In this document: in pieces, positions 54,168 to 64,000 of the stretch
Layout: every line of letters starts with the position of its first letter
Numbering within the stretch: the first letter of the stretch is position 1
From: Taudactylus pleione
Lineage: Eukaryota; Chordata; Amphibia; Anura; Myobatrachidae
Direction of reading: 5' to 3'
Assembly: GCA_031769625.1 (NCBI GenBank)
Contig: JAUIMM010000689.1
Coordinates: forward strand, 813,501 to 877,500
Length of the DNA: 64,000 nucleotides
Notes under the pieces: generated by a model
The model's database searches: none
What the model was told of the DNA's origin: nothing
Seen by the model: only the letters and a program-made list of their open reading frames with translations
Position numbers and translations under genes: made by a program

Positions 54168-54520
54168 CGCAAATTGCTCATTTCTGTGATAATCTTGAGA
54201 ATTAAGCTGGGTCCTCCTGTGTAGTTCTTTCACTTCCAATTGTGAGCTTTTCTGCATTTCTAGAAGGTCTAGCTGTGGATTTCTTTGCAGATCCAGAGCA
54301 ACTTTTTGTTCACTCCGCTGTGACTCCAGAGCCTCCAGTTGTGCACTCCTATGTAATTCTATAGAGTGTGCAGCTTGCTGCTGCAATAACATATAGAGTT
54401 CATGCTGTCGCATCAGCTGCTGCTGAGAGAAGAGCTGAAGCTGATGCACATGCTGCAGGGAGCTGCGTGCTGATGAATACATAGTAGGCCAAAGTGAGGG
54501 CGTCCGATCCAGTATTTCTG
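54168..54520 (-). CDS. Host gene exon 2: SLWP block and Gln-rich coiled coil
   Basis: Acceptor CTCTCAG before 54520 and donor GTAAGG after 54168 frame 353 bp: two bases, then 117 codons, ending on a codon boundary. The peptide opens EILDRTPSLWPTMYSS, then runs into a Gln/Leu/His-rich helix (QLQLFSQQQLMRQHELYML, then QQQAAHSIELHRSAQLEAL) with heptad-like charge spacing, predicted coiled coil. This is the most diagnostic exon: the order LWP.MY, then QL...QQ..RQ.ELY.L.QQ.A...ELQR matches what I know of BAHCC1 and TNRC18, chromatin proteins with a C-terminal BAH domain. Which paralogue this is cannot be settled here. Later residues form short L/E/Q repeats (LDLQRNPQLDLLEMQKS) that look locally duplicated. 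Confidence 0.8.
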
Positions 54521-54934
54521 CTGAGAGGCACAAAAAACAACATTACAAATTACAAGAAACATACAAACTTACATGCTGCACGTCTCCTCTTGATACTTTT
54601 ATAAAAAAAACTGCGAGGAACGAGAGGTCTGTGAACAATGAATATATATATGCCTCATTTCCTACATCATCAGAGTCTCATGAAATGACTTTATTTCTGA
54701 TGTCACCTTACGGAAAACGTGTATACCCATGTGTTTTTAAGGTTATGAACCACAGGTACTATGTCATTTTGTGATATATTCGATATGTGCTCTGTGCTGT
54801 GTAAAACATGTGGTGCGATTTAAACATCAAGACACCTTCTCCGCAGGGAGACAACAGCCATCAACTGCCATGAGGGGAGGACAAACAGGTCTTATCATTT
54901 TCTCACCTAATCCACCCACCATTAGCTCCAACAC

Positions 54935-55329
54935 CAGGGGTGGGATGCAGTAATACTTACCGCCGGGCATCGCAATTGTACAGATCGCATGTGAACTAAC
55001 ATATGCGATCTGTACAGCAAAGGACAGCTCTTCCGATAAGAGCTGCCCTTTGCGATCTCTCCTGCACAGTGGACTTCCGGATTTATGACCCGGGAGTCCA
55101 TCTGCGCATGCGCAGTGACGCGACGGCCTCGGGGCATGGTGGGAGAGATCTGATCGGATCCCTCATAGCAGCACGATGCGGTAGAAGCCCATAGGCTTCT
55201 ATAAGGTAACGCCAGCAATAGCTGGCATTACCCTCCGCATCGGAGCCCGGCGGCCAGGAGATTGATGCATACGGAAAATGCGGTAAACAGGGGTTTTACC
55301 GCATTTTCCGTTTGGTGCATCCCGGCCCA
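54935..55329. mobile_element. MITE with GGGATGCA termini
   Basis: CAGGGGTGGGATGCAG at the left and GGTGCATCCCGGCCC at the right are imperfect inverted ends. The interior contains the palindromes GTACAGATCGCAT..ATGCGATCTGTAC and CGGAAAATGCGGTAAA..TTTACCGCATTTTCCG-like arms. No clear target duplication. Confidence 0.55.
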
Positions 55330-56177
55330 GATAAATAATGAATGGTATATAACATGTATTGTTAGCTATATAGGTGTGTGTTCGTGGATTGGTGACTTGG
55401 AAATGTGCTTCCGTCACTATGTATGCTGTACCTGCAAAGAATCGCATCTGCCTGGTGATTGTATATCCACAGGTCTTTATTGCCATCTACAGAATAAACC
55501 CATTAGGGTGTGCGGTCCTCACAAAAACCTATACAACATTAAAGCATTCATATAGGTGAGTTGTTTATATATTATTCCAATATGCCCCCATCCCCTTTAG
55601 AAGGAAAATTGGTTCCAGTAATTGGTTCAGTACTCTAGTACTGAGGAACTTTTTAATTCACTTTATGGGCACCCAATCAGTTAGTGTTATATGTAAACAC
55701 TGCCATCACCAAAGCAAAGCAAAACGTTTACATACAGGTCGTTGCAATATCAGGGTGATGTTTTTGTGACATTGTTGTATGGCAATCTGGCATGCCATAT
55801 AAATTATATCTGAATTTCCATGCAGGTCTTCTGTCTCACTAATACAATGTAATGTCCTATATATGATAGCACATTACAGTGAAACCTAGTACTATAAAGT
55901 GCTAAAAAAAATTAGCACAATATATTGATTAGTAAGGCAAGAAGCCTGCAAGGAAACACAAATCAACAAATCTGTTACTATGCAGATTCAGAACAGGTAG
56001 TATCTAAGGTCTGTACATTGCTTAATAAGCTCCCGATTGTATGCTAGGCATAGTGGATATAAAAGTATTCATCCACTGTGAGAAATGTTTACATTTTAAT
56101 TCCTTATATAATCAAGCAGTATTTATTCTGAAATTTGTACCACTAAATACACATATGGTGTAATAACAAATAAAAAT
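55330..56177. other. Intron sequence before DIRS copy F
   Basis: AT-rich; no coding potential or repeat structure recognised. Confidence 0.5.
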
Positions 56178-56643
56178 ATGAGATATGGTAAGAACTTACC
56201 CTTGTTATCTCTATTTCTACGAAGTCCATAGGGTTCCACAAGATACCTTGGGGTATAGGTGTGACGTCAGTCATCGGGTACCATAGAGTTAAGCTTTCAG
56301 CCTCCCAGGATGCACTAGGGTCCCCCTCCTATACCCCGCCCCCGAGCCAAGGCACCTCAGTTAGTTACCAAGCCATAGGCCGGAGGAGGAGAAGGAAGAG
56401 AGAGAAAGAAGATCTGGATACACACAAGAATCACATTCTCACGAGAGGGAGACGGGAAAACCGGTGACCAGACCAAAGCCCATCTGCAGCACAGGTGCGA
56501 CAGGGCGGGAGTCCTGTGGAACCCTATGGACTTCGTAGAAATAGAGATAACAAAGGTAAGTTCTTACCATATCTCATATTTTCTACTTCAGGGTCCATAG
56601 GGTATCCACAGGATACCTTGGGGATGTCCCAAAGCAGTATCCT

Positions 56644-57635
56644 TTAAGGGTGGGGACGCTCCTGTGCTGAAAGAAGAATCCACCGCCCGAAGGAAGCATC
56701 CTGAGAGGCGAAGGTGTCAAACCTGTAATACCTCACGAAGGTATGGACAGAGGACCACGTAGCAGCCTTGCAGATCTGGACTGCAGAGGCACCACGTCGA
56801 GCTGCCCACGAAGGACCCACAGACCTAGTGGAATGAGCCTTCAAAGAAGGAGGAACCGGCAGACCTTCATGAAGATAAGCTTCAGAGATAGCCATACGGA
56901 TCCAGGCTGCCAAAGTTTGCTTTGAAGCAGGCCAACCCTTTTTACGGAAGCCATAGAGGACAAACAAGGCGTCCGACTTCCTAAACGAAGAAGTGCGGTC
57001 AACATAAGTCCTTAAGGCCCGCACAACATCCAAAGTGGCCTCACCCACCGAAAGACCATGTGAGTTAAAGGCCGGAACAACTATTGGGAAACAACTTTGG
57101 GAAGAAATTCAGGCCGAGTGCGGAGCACTGCCCTGTTCCCATGAAAAATCAAGAAAGGGGGTCTACAAGAAAGAGCCCCTAAATCAGAAACACGTCTGGC
57201 CGAAGCTATGGCCAGAAGGAAAACAGTCTTAGCTGTTAGCCATTTAAGATCCACTGAGCCCAGTGGTTCAAACGGCGGTCCCTGGAGAGCCCTCAGGACC
57301 ACAGCCAAATCCCAAGGCGCCACAGGGGGAACAAAGGGCAGCTGAATGCGGAGAACACCTTGCATAAAGGTGCGCACATCCGGGAATGTAGCAATCCTAC
57401 GGTGAAACCAGACAGACAGGGCCGAAACCTGTACCTTCAAAGAAGCAAGGCGAAGCCCATGATCTAGTCCCGCTTGTAGGAAGGCGAGTATCCTAGACAG
57501 ACGAAACTCCCGCGGTGCATAACTTCTCGGTCGACACCACTGGAAGAACGTATGCCACACGCGATGGTATATTCTCGCGGAAGACGGTTTCCGAGCTCGT
57601 AACATGGTACGCACAACAGAGCTGGAAAACCCCCT
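56644..57635 (-). pseudogene. DIRS copy F tyrosine recombinase, 19-bp deletion
   Basis: Arg (ASARRVSDLGAL), HSTRSVG and Tyr (TFVRYYRFD) are all present. At about 57084-57086, 19 bp present in copies D and E (TCCTCGTTAACATGAAACT) are missing, shifting the frame between KVVSQ and GEATLDVVRAL. Otherwise it is the best preserved catalytic set in the window. Confidence 0.85.
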
Positions 57636-57640
57636 GGACC

Positions 57641-59563
57641 TCAACATGGCTGTCTCAACAGCCACGCCGTCAAAGACAACCGAGTCAGGTCCGGGTGAAG
57701 ACAAGGACCCTGCGACAGAAGGTCTGGTCGTAGCGGCAACCGCAGAGGACTGTCCACGGACAGACCCTGAAGGTCTGAGAACCAGTGCCGTCTGGGCCAC
57801 GCGGGAGCTATCAACAGGAGCGTCCCTCCTTCCTGTTTGAATTTCCGGATTACCCGTGGAAGGGAAACCGGAGGAAACAGGTATGCGAACCGGAACGTCC
57901 ACCTGACGGACAGAGCATCCACCAGAGACGCCTCTTCGTCTCTTGTGCGAGACCCGTACACCGGCAACTTGTTGTTGTGCCGGGACGCCATGAGGTCGAT
58001 CTCTGGAAGACCCCACCTGTCCACCAGCAGTTGAAAAACGTCCGGGTGCAGGGACCATTCCCCCGGATGAACGTCCTGGCGACTTAGAAAGTCCGCCTCC
58101 CAATTTAGCACTCCCGGGATGAAGACCGCTGATATGGCCAGAAGATTGCGCTCCGCCCATACCAGGATCCGAGACACCTCTACGAGAGCCGCCCGACTTC
58201 GGGTTCCTCCTTGCCTGTTTATGTATGCCACGGTGGTAGCGTTGTCCGACTGGACCTGCACCGGGCGACCCTGGAGAACCCGATGTGCCTGCTGGAGAGC
58301 ATTGAAGACCGCACGGAGTTCCAAGATATTTATTGGAAGCTCCGCTTCTGACGGCGTCCACCTGCCCTGGAACAAGTGTGGACCCGAAACTGCTCCCCAG
58401 CCCCGAAGACTGGCGTCCGTTGTTAACAGGACCCAATTCGGTACCCAGAACGGACGTCCCTTGCTGAGATGGGTCGTTTGCAACCACCAGGCACGGGACA
58501 GGCGAACCTCCGGGGTGAGCACTATCGTCTGGGACTTTAGAGACTGAGGCAGCCCGTTCCACTTGGACAGGATCAGGTGCTGCAGAGGTCTGGAGTGAAA
58601 CTGGGCATATTCTACCATGTCGAACACCGACACCATGGAACCCAGTAACCTCATCGCCGAGTGTAGAGACACCCAGCGGCTGTGCAGACAACTGCGCACC
58701 CTCGACTGTAAAGCAGAGATCTTTTCCCCCGTCACAAAGATCCTTTGCTGTCCCGAGTCCAATAAGGCTCCGAGATGCAGAATCCGCCGAGACGGGATTA
58801 GAGTGGACTTCTGCCAGTTTATTAACCAGCAGAGCCGTTACAGTAGCGCAATGGTCAGGTCCAAGTGGCGTAGAAGGAGCTCTGGAGATCCTGCCACTAA
58901 TAAAAGGTCGTCCAAGTACGGCAACATGCGGACTCCCTGCAGCTGCAGAGAAGCCGCCATGACCGCCATCACCTTGGTGAACACACGCGGTGCTGTCGCC
59001 AGGCCAAAAGGTAACGCCCGAAACTGAAAGTGGTTGCTGCGGATTGCAAACCTGAGGAACTGTTGATGGCACAAAAGAATAGGGACATGCAGGTAAGCGT
59101 CCTGTATGTCCAATGACACCATGTAGTCCCCAGGTTCCAGCGCCAGAATGATGGACCGTAGGGTCTCCATCCGAAACTTCGGCACCCGCAAAGACTTGTT
59201 GAGAGCTTTGAGGTTGAGAATCGGACGATACGACCCATTGGGTTTCTGCACCAAAAAAAGATTGAAATAGAAACCCTGGCCCCTCTGGGAGAATGGAACA
59301 GGCACTATAACTCCAGCCTGGAGCATAGTGTGCAAGACCTTCCGCAGCTCCGTGGCCTTGTTCCGGTCTGATGGTAGAGCCGTGGTGAAGAATTGAGCCG
59401 GGGGTCTGTTCCGGAAAGAGAGGGCGTACCTGTGGGAGACCACCTCGAGAACCCAAGTGTCTGTCGTGGTGACCGACCAACACCGGGCGAACTGCAGCAG
59501 GCGGCCTCCCACTTTGGGATCCCCCAAAGGGAGGCCCGGACCGTCAGGCCGCAGGCTTGTCAT
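57641..59563 (-). pseudogene. DIRS copy F RT/RNase H with a single visible nonsense codon
   Basis: The frame from MTSLRP (59563) contains SLDIQDAYLHVPI, FGLATAPRVF and PYLDDLLLV, then a TAA at 58840-58838 where copy D has CAA (LLQRLCW). The same frame resumes with the RT thumb, RNase H (TTDASLRGWG, LELRAV, SDNATTVAYIN, LNWEADFLSR) and tail. No frameshift was noted over 1.9 kb. Confidence 0.85.
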
Positions 59564-61005
59564 CTGGCTTAGGGGCCGGACGTCTGGTACTCCATGCCTG
59601 CTTCCGGGGCTTGGCCGATTTCTTGGGACCAGCCTGTCGAGGAAAAGACTGTGGTTTGGGCCTGCCCTGGGCCCTATAAGACCGAAAGGACGATGGTCCT
59701 GAACCAGAAGGAGCAGCGGCCGACGGGAGACATGCCAATTTGGCTGCCGCCAGTGTGGCCACAATCTTGTCCAGATCCAGACCGAAGACAACTTCTCCGT
59801 TAAAGGGCAACGCCTCCAAACCCTTTTTGGAATCAGCGTCCGCCTTCCAGGATCGCAACCACAAGGTGCGACGAGCAGCCACCGCTGCTGAAGAAATTCG
59901 AGACACCAGAGTACTAATGTCTAAGGCCGCCTCGTTGATGTAAGTGGCCGAATCACGGAGATTACCAATCAACTCCGCCTGATCGGCCGGACAGTCGGAA
60001 TCAAAAGGACGCCTCTAATGAATCCGCCCAGCGCTCCATCGCTCTGGCAACCCAGCAAATGGCCATAGCCGGCCGCACTGCCCCCCCCGCAAGGGAATAA
60101 GCGGACTTCAGGCAGATCTCCACCTTGCGGTCCGTAGCATCCTTAAGGGAGGACATGGATGGCATCGGCAATGTGGCACTACGGACAAGACGGGTCACAT
60201 GAGAATCCACCTGTGGAGGGGATTCCCACTTAGCAAAATAATTATCCGCGAACGGATAAGCCACCGCCAGGCGTCTCTGCGGCTGGTATCGCTTGCCAGG
60301 CTGATTCCACGCCTCCACTAAATGGTCCACTAACTGACCCGAAAGAGGAAAGACCGTGGCGTCACCCTTCACATCCTTAAAAAAGGCATACTTGGATTTA
60401 GCCGCTGGGGGAACTTCGTCCTCAATCACCAAGGCTGTGCGGACTGCCCGAATAAGTCCAGGAATATACACCTTGGACCTAGCGTCAGCGTCCTTAGTAT
60501 GGAGAGGTTCCTGATCGTAAGGATCCAGAATCTCCCCATCATCAGACGTCCCTTTGTCATCCTCATAAGGAGCCGACAGAGACGCCACCGGCCATTTATG
60601 TGGCCGCATCACAGACTCCCCTTGCAACACATCCGACAAGTGCTGTACAGAACTCGTCAGGGAGTTAACCCACGCCGGCTCCTGAGAAACCGGGAGAGGG
60701 GAAATAGGGAGACTGCGGGGTACCACCAATTGTCTAGGGAAACCCTGCATGGGTGACGACACCACTGACTGCTGGGACAAACCCATCTGCGTAAACGCGG
60801 GCTGCGGAGCTAACTGGCCCACTAAGGTTGTAAGCGCCTGAGCGAAACAAGCCCAGGGCGGCTCCTGTACCGGTGCTGTAACTGTAATAGGCCGCGCCAT
60901 TGACAAACACTGCCGGCAGAGGCCCTCCGCGCTACCCTCCTCCTCCGCTAAAGGTACTTTACACGTAGTACACTGTAGCCGGAGAGGAAAATCACTTTCA
61001 GACAT
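59544..61005 (-). pseudogene. DIRS copy F ORF1, one-base frameshift
   Basis: 334 codons from ATG at 61005 (MSESDFPLRLQCTTCK; cysteine module intact) end at 60001, where AATCAAAAGGACG has one more A than copy E. The remaining 142 codons continue in the next frame to KPDDKPAA. Otherwise close to the intact ORF1 of copy A. Confidence 0.85.
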
Positions 61006-62089
61006 GATGGTACCAAGTATGTGACCCCTCTCACCAATTGTATTTTAAAGAGGCAAGAGACCACCCTGCAGCACCGCACCGCAAGGGCTTAGCAGAAAGA
61101 ACAGGGACAGTAATAAAGCTGACAGTCAGAATAGAAGATACAGGCAGCAGCGCTAGCACAGTCACATACAATGCAAAGAAAATCAATTCCTGCACTAACC
61201 AGCACTGATCACTCAACTACGCAGACACAGAGTCTGGTAGGACACAGCGCTACATACACAGACCTGACCACAGCGGAGGAGAGGTATGCGGGGGGACCCA
61301 GACCACGATGCCTTCGTCCAGGCTTCCAGCAGCGTTCACCATGCGTTCAGGAAGATGGCCGCCGAGGAGCAGAGAGGAGGCTGGCCTGGGGGAGGAGCGC
61401 TGCCACAGGGCCAGTCGGCAGTGTGCAGAGAGGGCTGTGTGCAGCGGGGGAGGCGCCGGCTGTGAGACAGGGAAGGCGCGCTCCCCTGGCATGCATTTAA
61501 CCCCTGGGACGCCGCAGCGCTACCGCTCTGCTGCGGTCCGCTGTCCCAGGGGGGTAGTGGAAGCGCAGGTTGGTCGCCTGGCTCCACGCTGCAGCCAGTC
61601 CCCAGGGAGCCCCCTGCCTGGGGACTTAGGACCATGTGATCAGCGGGGACCCACCGCGGGACCCCGCTGCTTACCTCTGTCCCCCTTGAATCCGGCCATG
61701 GTCCGGAACATCTGGGGTCACCGCTAGCTGTGACCCCAGATGCCCACCAGCATTCCCGGATCAGTACCGGCGTTCTGGTACCGGCGGGGTGTAGGGAAGA
61801 CAGCATGGACGTCAGGACTGACTGTCCATGCTGTTCATCCAGATGTGCAGCCACAGCTGCATGAAGAAAAAGCTTCAGGGGCTCTTCTAGCCCCCACTCC
61901 AACAGGTGCACCCGACTCCGGCCGGGCACCAAACTAAACTGAGGTGCCTTGGCTTGGGGGCGGGGTATAGGAGGGGGACCTAGTGCATCCTGGGAGGCTG
62001 AAAGCTTAACTCTTTGGTGCCCTGCGACTGACGTCACACCTATACCCCAAGGTATCCTGTGGATACCCTATGGACCCTGAAGTAGAAAA
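61006..62089 (-). repeat. DIRS copy F 5' untranslated/terminal block
   Basis: GC-rich leader nearly the same as 2475-3563 of copy A, ending in GGTATCCTGTGGATACC and the terminus. Confidence 0.7.
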
Positions 62090-62140
62090 GTCATATTTAT
62101 AAAGCTACCCACTCTAACATCTCAGTGTAATTTTAAAAGA

Positions 62141-63217
62141 GGGCCTGATTCAGAGATGTACGCAATGCCTATACGCACTTGAGCGATTATTACGTTCACC
62201 TGGCTTCATCAACTAAATTACTTCAATTGAGGCATTACACCCCCTCCCCCCAAAATTGCAAATACAGCAACCCCCATCCCTTCCGAAGGGGAATTACCCC
62301 CCCACCCCAAGGAGGCACTACCTCTCCCCCACATGTGCAGATCGGGTGACAAGGGAAAATAGTGATCAGTCCACCTGACTGCTGATCTCTGCACAGGCAG
62401 AGATCAGCCAAATAGTGCTTTGAGGGGAACCAAGTTCCTCTCCTCGCACTTTTCCCCTCCGATGCATGTGTTCCTTGTGGTAGGGTCTTGTTCCCGCAAC
62501 CCCCAGTGAGCTTTCGGCTCTGGTAGAGCCGGAAGCTCAACGCTGACATCACTCGTGATGTCAGTGGGGCCTCCCCCAAACGACAGGCGTTCCTTTGGGA
62601 ACGCCTCCGTTTGGCCAGCCACCCTCCTGCCCACCTCCAAAACGGGGCAAGCTGTCAATCACAATCGACAGCTGTCCCGCTTTGGTGCGAAACCCGTCGC
62701 TGGCCGGGTCTCGCGCATGCGCACGCCGGAGCCAGCGTGCACATGCGCAGTGGGGGACCATCGACCCGCTTGCGAGTGTTGTGCACTCGCGAGCGGGCCT
62801 GAATCAGGCCCTGAGAGCAATGTGTGGCATAATGTGAACCGAGGGCCTGATTCAGACCCGCTCGCGAGCGCATAGAGCTCGCAAGCGCGTCGATGGTGGC
62901 CCACTGTGCACGCGAGGCGCGCGCAAGCCCCGTAGCGAGTGAGAAGGAATGCCTGTCGATTTGTGGGCGGCCCTACTGACATCACTCGTGATGTCAGTAG
63001 TGGACTTCCTGCTCTATTAGAGCAGGAACTCCACTCAGCATTGCGAATGCTGAGACCCTACCCTAGGGTCTCCTCGCACTGCCGATGGTCGTGATAATCG
63101 CTACCATCGCCAGGCCGCTCGCACAAGCAGTGGGTGCGAGCGGCCTGGAGGCGGAAATTAAAAACGCCCTGATTCAGAGCGAGAGCTCGCAAAAAGCGAG
63201 AGCCTCTAAATCAGGCC
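62141..63217. mobile_element. Two adjacent PIF/Harbinger-like MITEs
   Basis: The first starts GGGCCTGATTCAGAG at 62141 and ends GAATCAGGCCC at 62810. The second starts GGGCCTGATTCAGAC at 62843 and ends AAATCAGGCCC at 63217. Both have an internal palindrome CTGACATCACTCGTGATGTCAG. A 26-bp sequence starting CTGAGAGCAATGTGTGGC follows each right end exactly (62811-62836, 63218-63243). Confidence 0.65.
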
Positions 63218-63496
63218 CTGAGAGCAATGTGTGGCATAATGTGTACTTGGAGCACTGTGTAACATAATGTGAAATAGGGCACTACTCTGGGGCATAAAAT
63301 GAAAAAGGGCGTTAATGAACAGCATTGGGGTCCCACAAAGTTCTAGTTCTGTTACGCTCCTGTTTGCTCCGAAGACTATATTCTCCTACATTGCATGTAT
63401 GGCAGTGGATTTGCCTATAAGAGTCATCCATGTCCTGAAAAAGTAATTTGTCTTTTTTAAAAATTAAAAATACATTTCTTAAAATTTAGTTTTAAC

Positions 63497-63752
63497 TAGG
63501 GATGTGCAGGCTCGGATAGGTTCGAGTTTGCACGTGGAGTTCGGATTTTTCCCTCCAAAAAAACGGAACTCAGAACGAGGCAAAACGTCATCTTACATGG
63601 ACGAACATCATCATTCCTGGTCTTTTGTCCAGGAATGATGATGTTCGTCCATGTAAGATGACGTTTTGCCTCGTTCTGAGTTCCGTTTTTTTGGAGGGAA
63701 AAATCCGAACTCCACGTGCAAACTCGAACCTATCCGAGCCTGCACATCCCTA
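63497..63752. mobile_element. 256-bp palindromic hAT MITE with identical arms
   Basis: Begins TAGGGATGTGCAGGCTC and ends with its exact complement. The two arms, about 124 bp each, are identical by reading, separated by about 8 bp (TCTTTTGT). Perfect 8-bp duplications GTTTTAAC lie at 63489-63496 and 63753-63760. Confidence 0.92.
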
Positions 63753-63807
63753 GTTTTAACACACAAAAGGTATCAACAATCAAACATTTCCTTTTCCTTG
63801 TACATAC

Positions 63808-63954
63808 CAAAATGGGATAAATGTTCAGCTGGGATCACCACAATTTGGCCATTTTGAGGATCTCTTGCAAAACCATAAGCAGATGGAAAAGAGGCAGATA
63901 CCCCTTGAGGTATTGCTGGGTTCATTGCCTGATGAAAGGTGGGGTGGGACAAAC
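63808..63954 (-). CDS. Host gene exon 1 of 9 visible (TNRC18/BAHCC1-like)
   Basis: Internal coding exon of a large nuclear protein gene. The acceptor is a pyrimidine tract ending TTTTCAG just before 63954; the donor GTATGT follows 63808. It is open throughout, begins with two bases completing a codon and ends with one spare base. The encoded stretch is Ser/Pro-rich and ends in a conserved-looking block, GFARDPQNGQIVVIPAEHL. From memory of the family, TNRC18 and BAHCC1 carry a comparable 'VIP.EHLPHF / VILPSE' segment just before their SLWP..Y block. The spare base plus the first two bases of the next exon make Ala, giving the join HF-A-EILDR. The gene start lies beyond the window. A palindromic MITE lies 55 bp into the downstream intron. 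Confidence 0.75.
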
Positions 63955-64000
63955 CTGAAAAGTCAAAAAGCATACATGTGTAAATTCATTGTATTAAATA

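Larger units (their letters stand above)
56178..62089 (-). mobile_element. DIRS1-like copy F
   Basis: A 5.9-kb copy with termini ATGAGATATGGTAAGAACTT and CCCTGAAGTAGAAAA and a complete internal complementary region (about 56518-56625). Very similar to copies A and E. Three small lesions, one per ORF, inactivate it. Confidence 0.92.

Noticed and set aside
62555..62985. Overlapping frames on both strands around the 62.5-63.0 kb MITEs
   Set aside because: GC-rich palindromic MITE interior gives open frames in many phases; none resembles a protein.

Overview
The window reads as vertebrate nuclear DNA, most likely from an amphibian with a large genome (probably a frog). It has short phase-consistent exons separated by kilobase introns with GT..AG borders. 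It also has DIRS1-like tyrosine-recombinase retrotransposons, hAT, Tc1/mariner and PIF/Harbinger-type DNA elements, and many (TA)n/(CA)n tracts. There is no sign of prokaryotic gene organisation. The species call is an inference from repeat content and protein resemblance.

One host gene spans the window on the minus strand. Nine internal exons are visible, in transcription order 63954-63808, 54520-54168, 47761-47431, 47294-46479, 46319-46147, 25235-25099, 24852-24727, 12140-11972 and 9686-9461. Every splice phase matches the next, giving about 826 codons with neither the start nor the end in view. The product resembles the TNRC18/BAHCC1 family of large chromatin proteins: a short proline-rich block, a Gln-rich coiled coil, a long acidic Ser/Thr-rich stretch, a second short coiled coil, an AT-hook-like GPGRPKKRK motif and a basic segment.

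The introns are filled with transposons. Six DIRS1-like copies, all in the same orientation as the gene, lie at 1-3563 (A, cut by the window edge), 13257-23998 (B), 17746-23848 (C, inside B), 29420-35354 (D), 40529-46059 (E) and 56178-62089 (F). On the minus strand each runs ORF1 (gag-like) -> RT/RNase H -> overlapping tyrosine recombinase -> internal complementary region -> terminal repeat. B and C together sit inside a hAT element whose 8-bp target duplications are 10.9 kb apart, so three insertions are nested. Copy C is the only one with all three frames open, but its recombinase has His where the catalytic Tyr is expected. The other copies carry nonsense codons, small indels or larger deletions.

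Region by region: 1-3563 DIRS A, inserted into a Tc1 relic (3564-4420); 4795-6753 hAT; 6938-9301 unclassified TIR element; 9461-12140 two exons and small repeats; 13210-24081 the three-level nest; 24727-25235 two exons; 27874-28912 hAT with a minisatellite; 29056-29206 palindrome; 29420-35354 DIRS D; 35368-35944 Harbinger-type MITE; 36150-40072 telomere-like and minisatellite DNA between inverted arms; 40529-46059 DIRS E; 46147-47761 three exons; 48523-50010 Tc1 pseudogene; 50124-53700 several MITEs; 54168-54520 exon; 56178-62089 DIRS F; 62141-63217 stacked MITEs; 63497-63752 a palindromic hAT MITE with identical arms; 63808-63954 exon.
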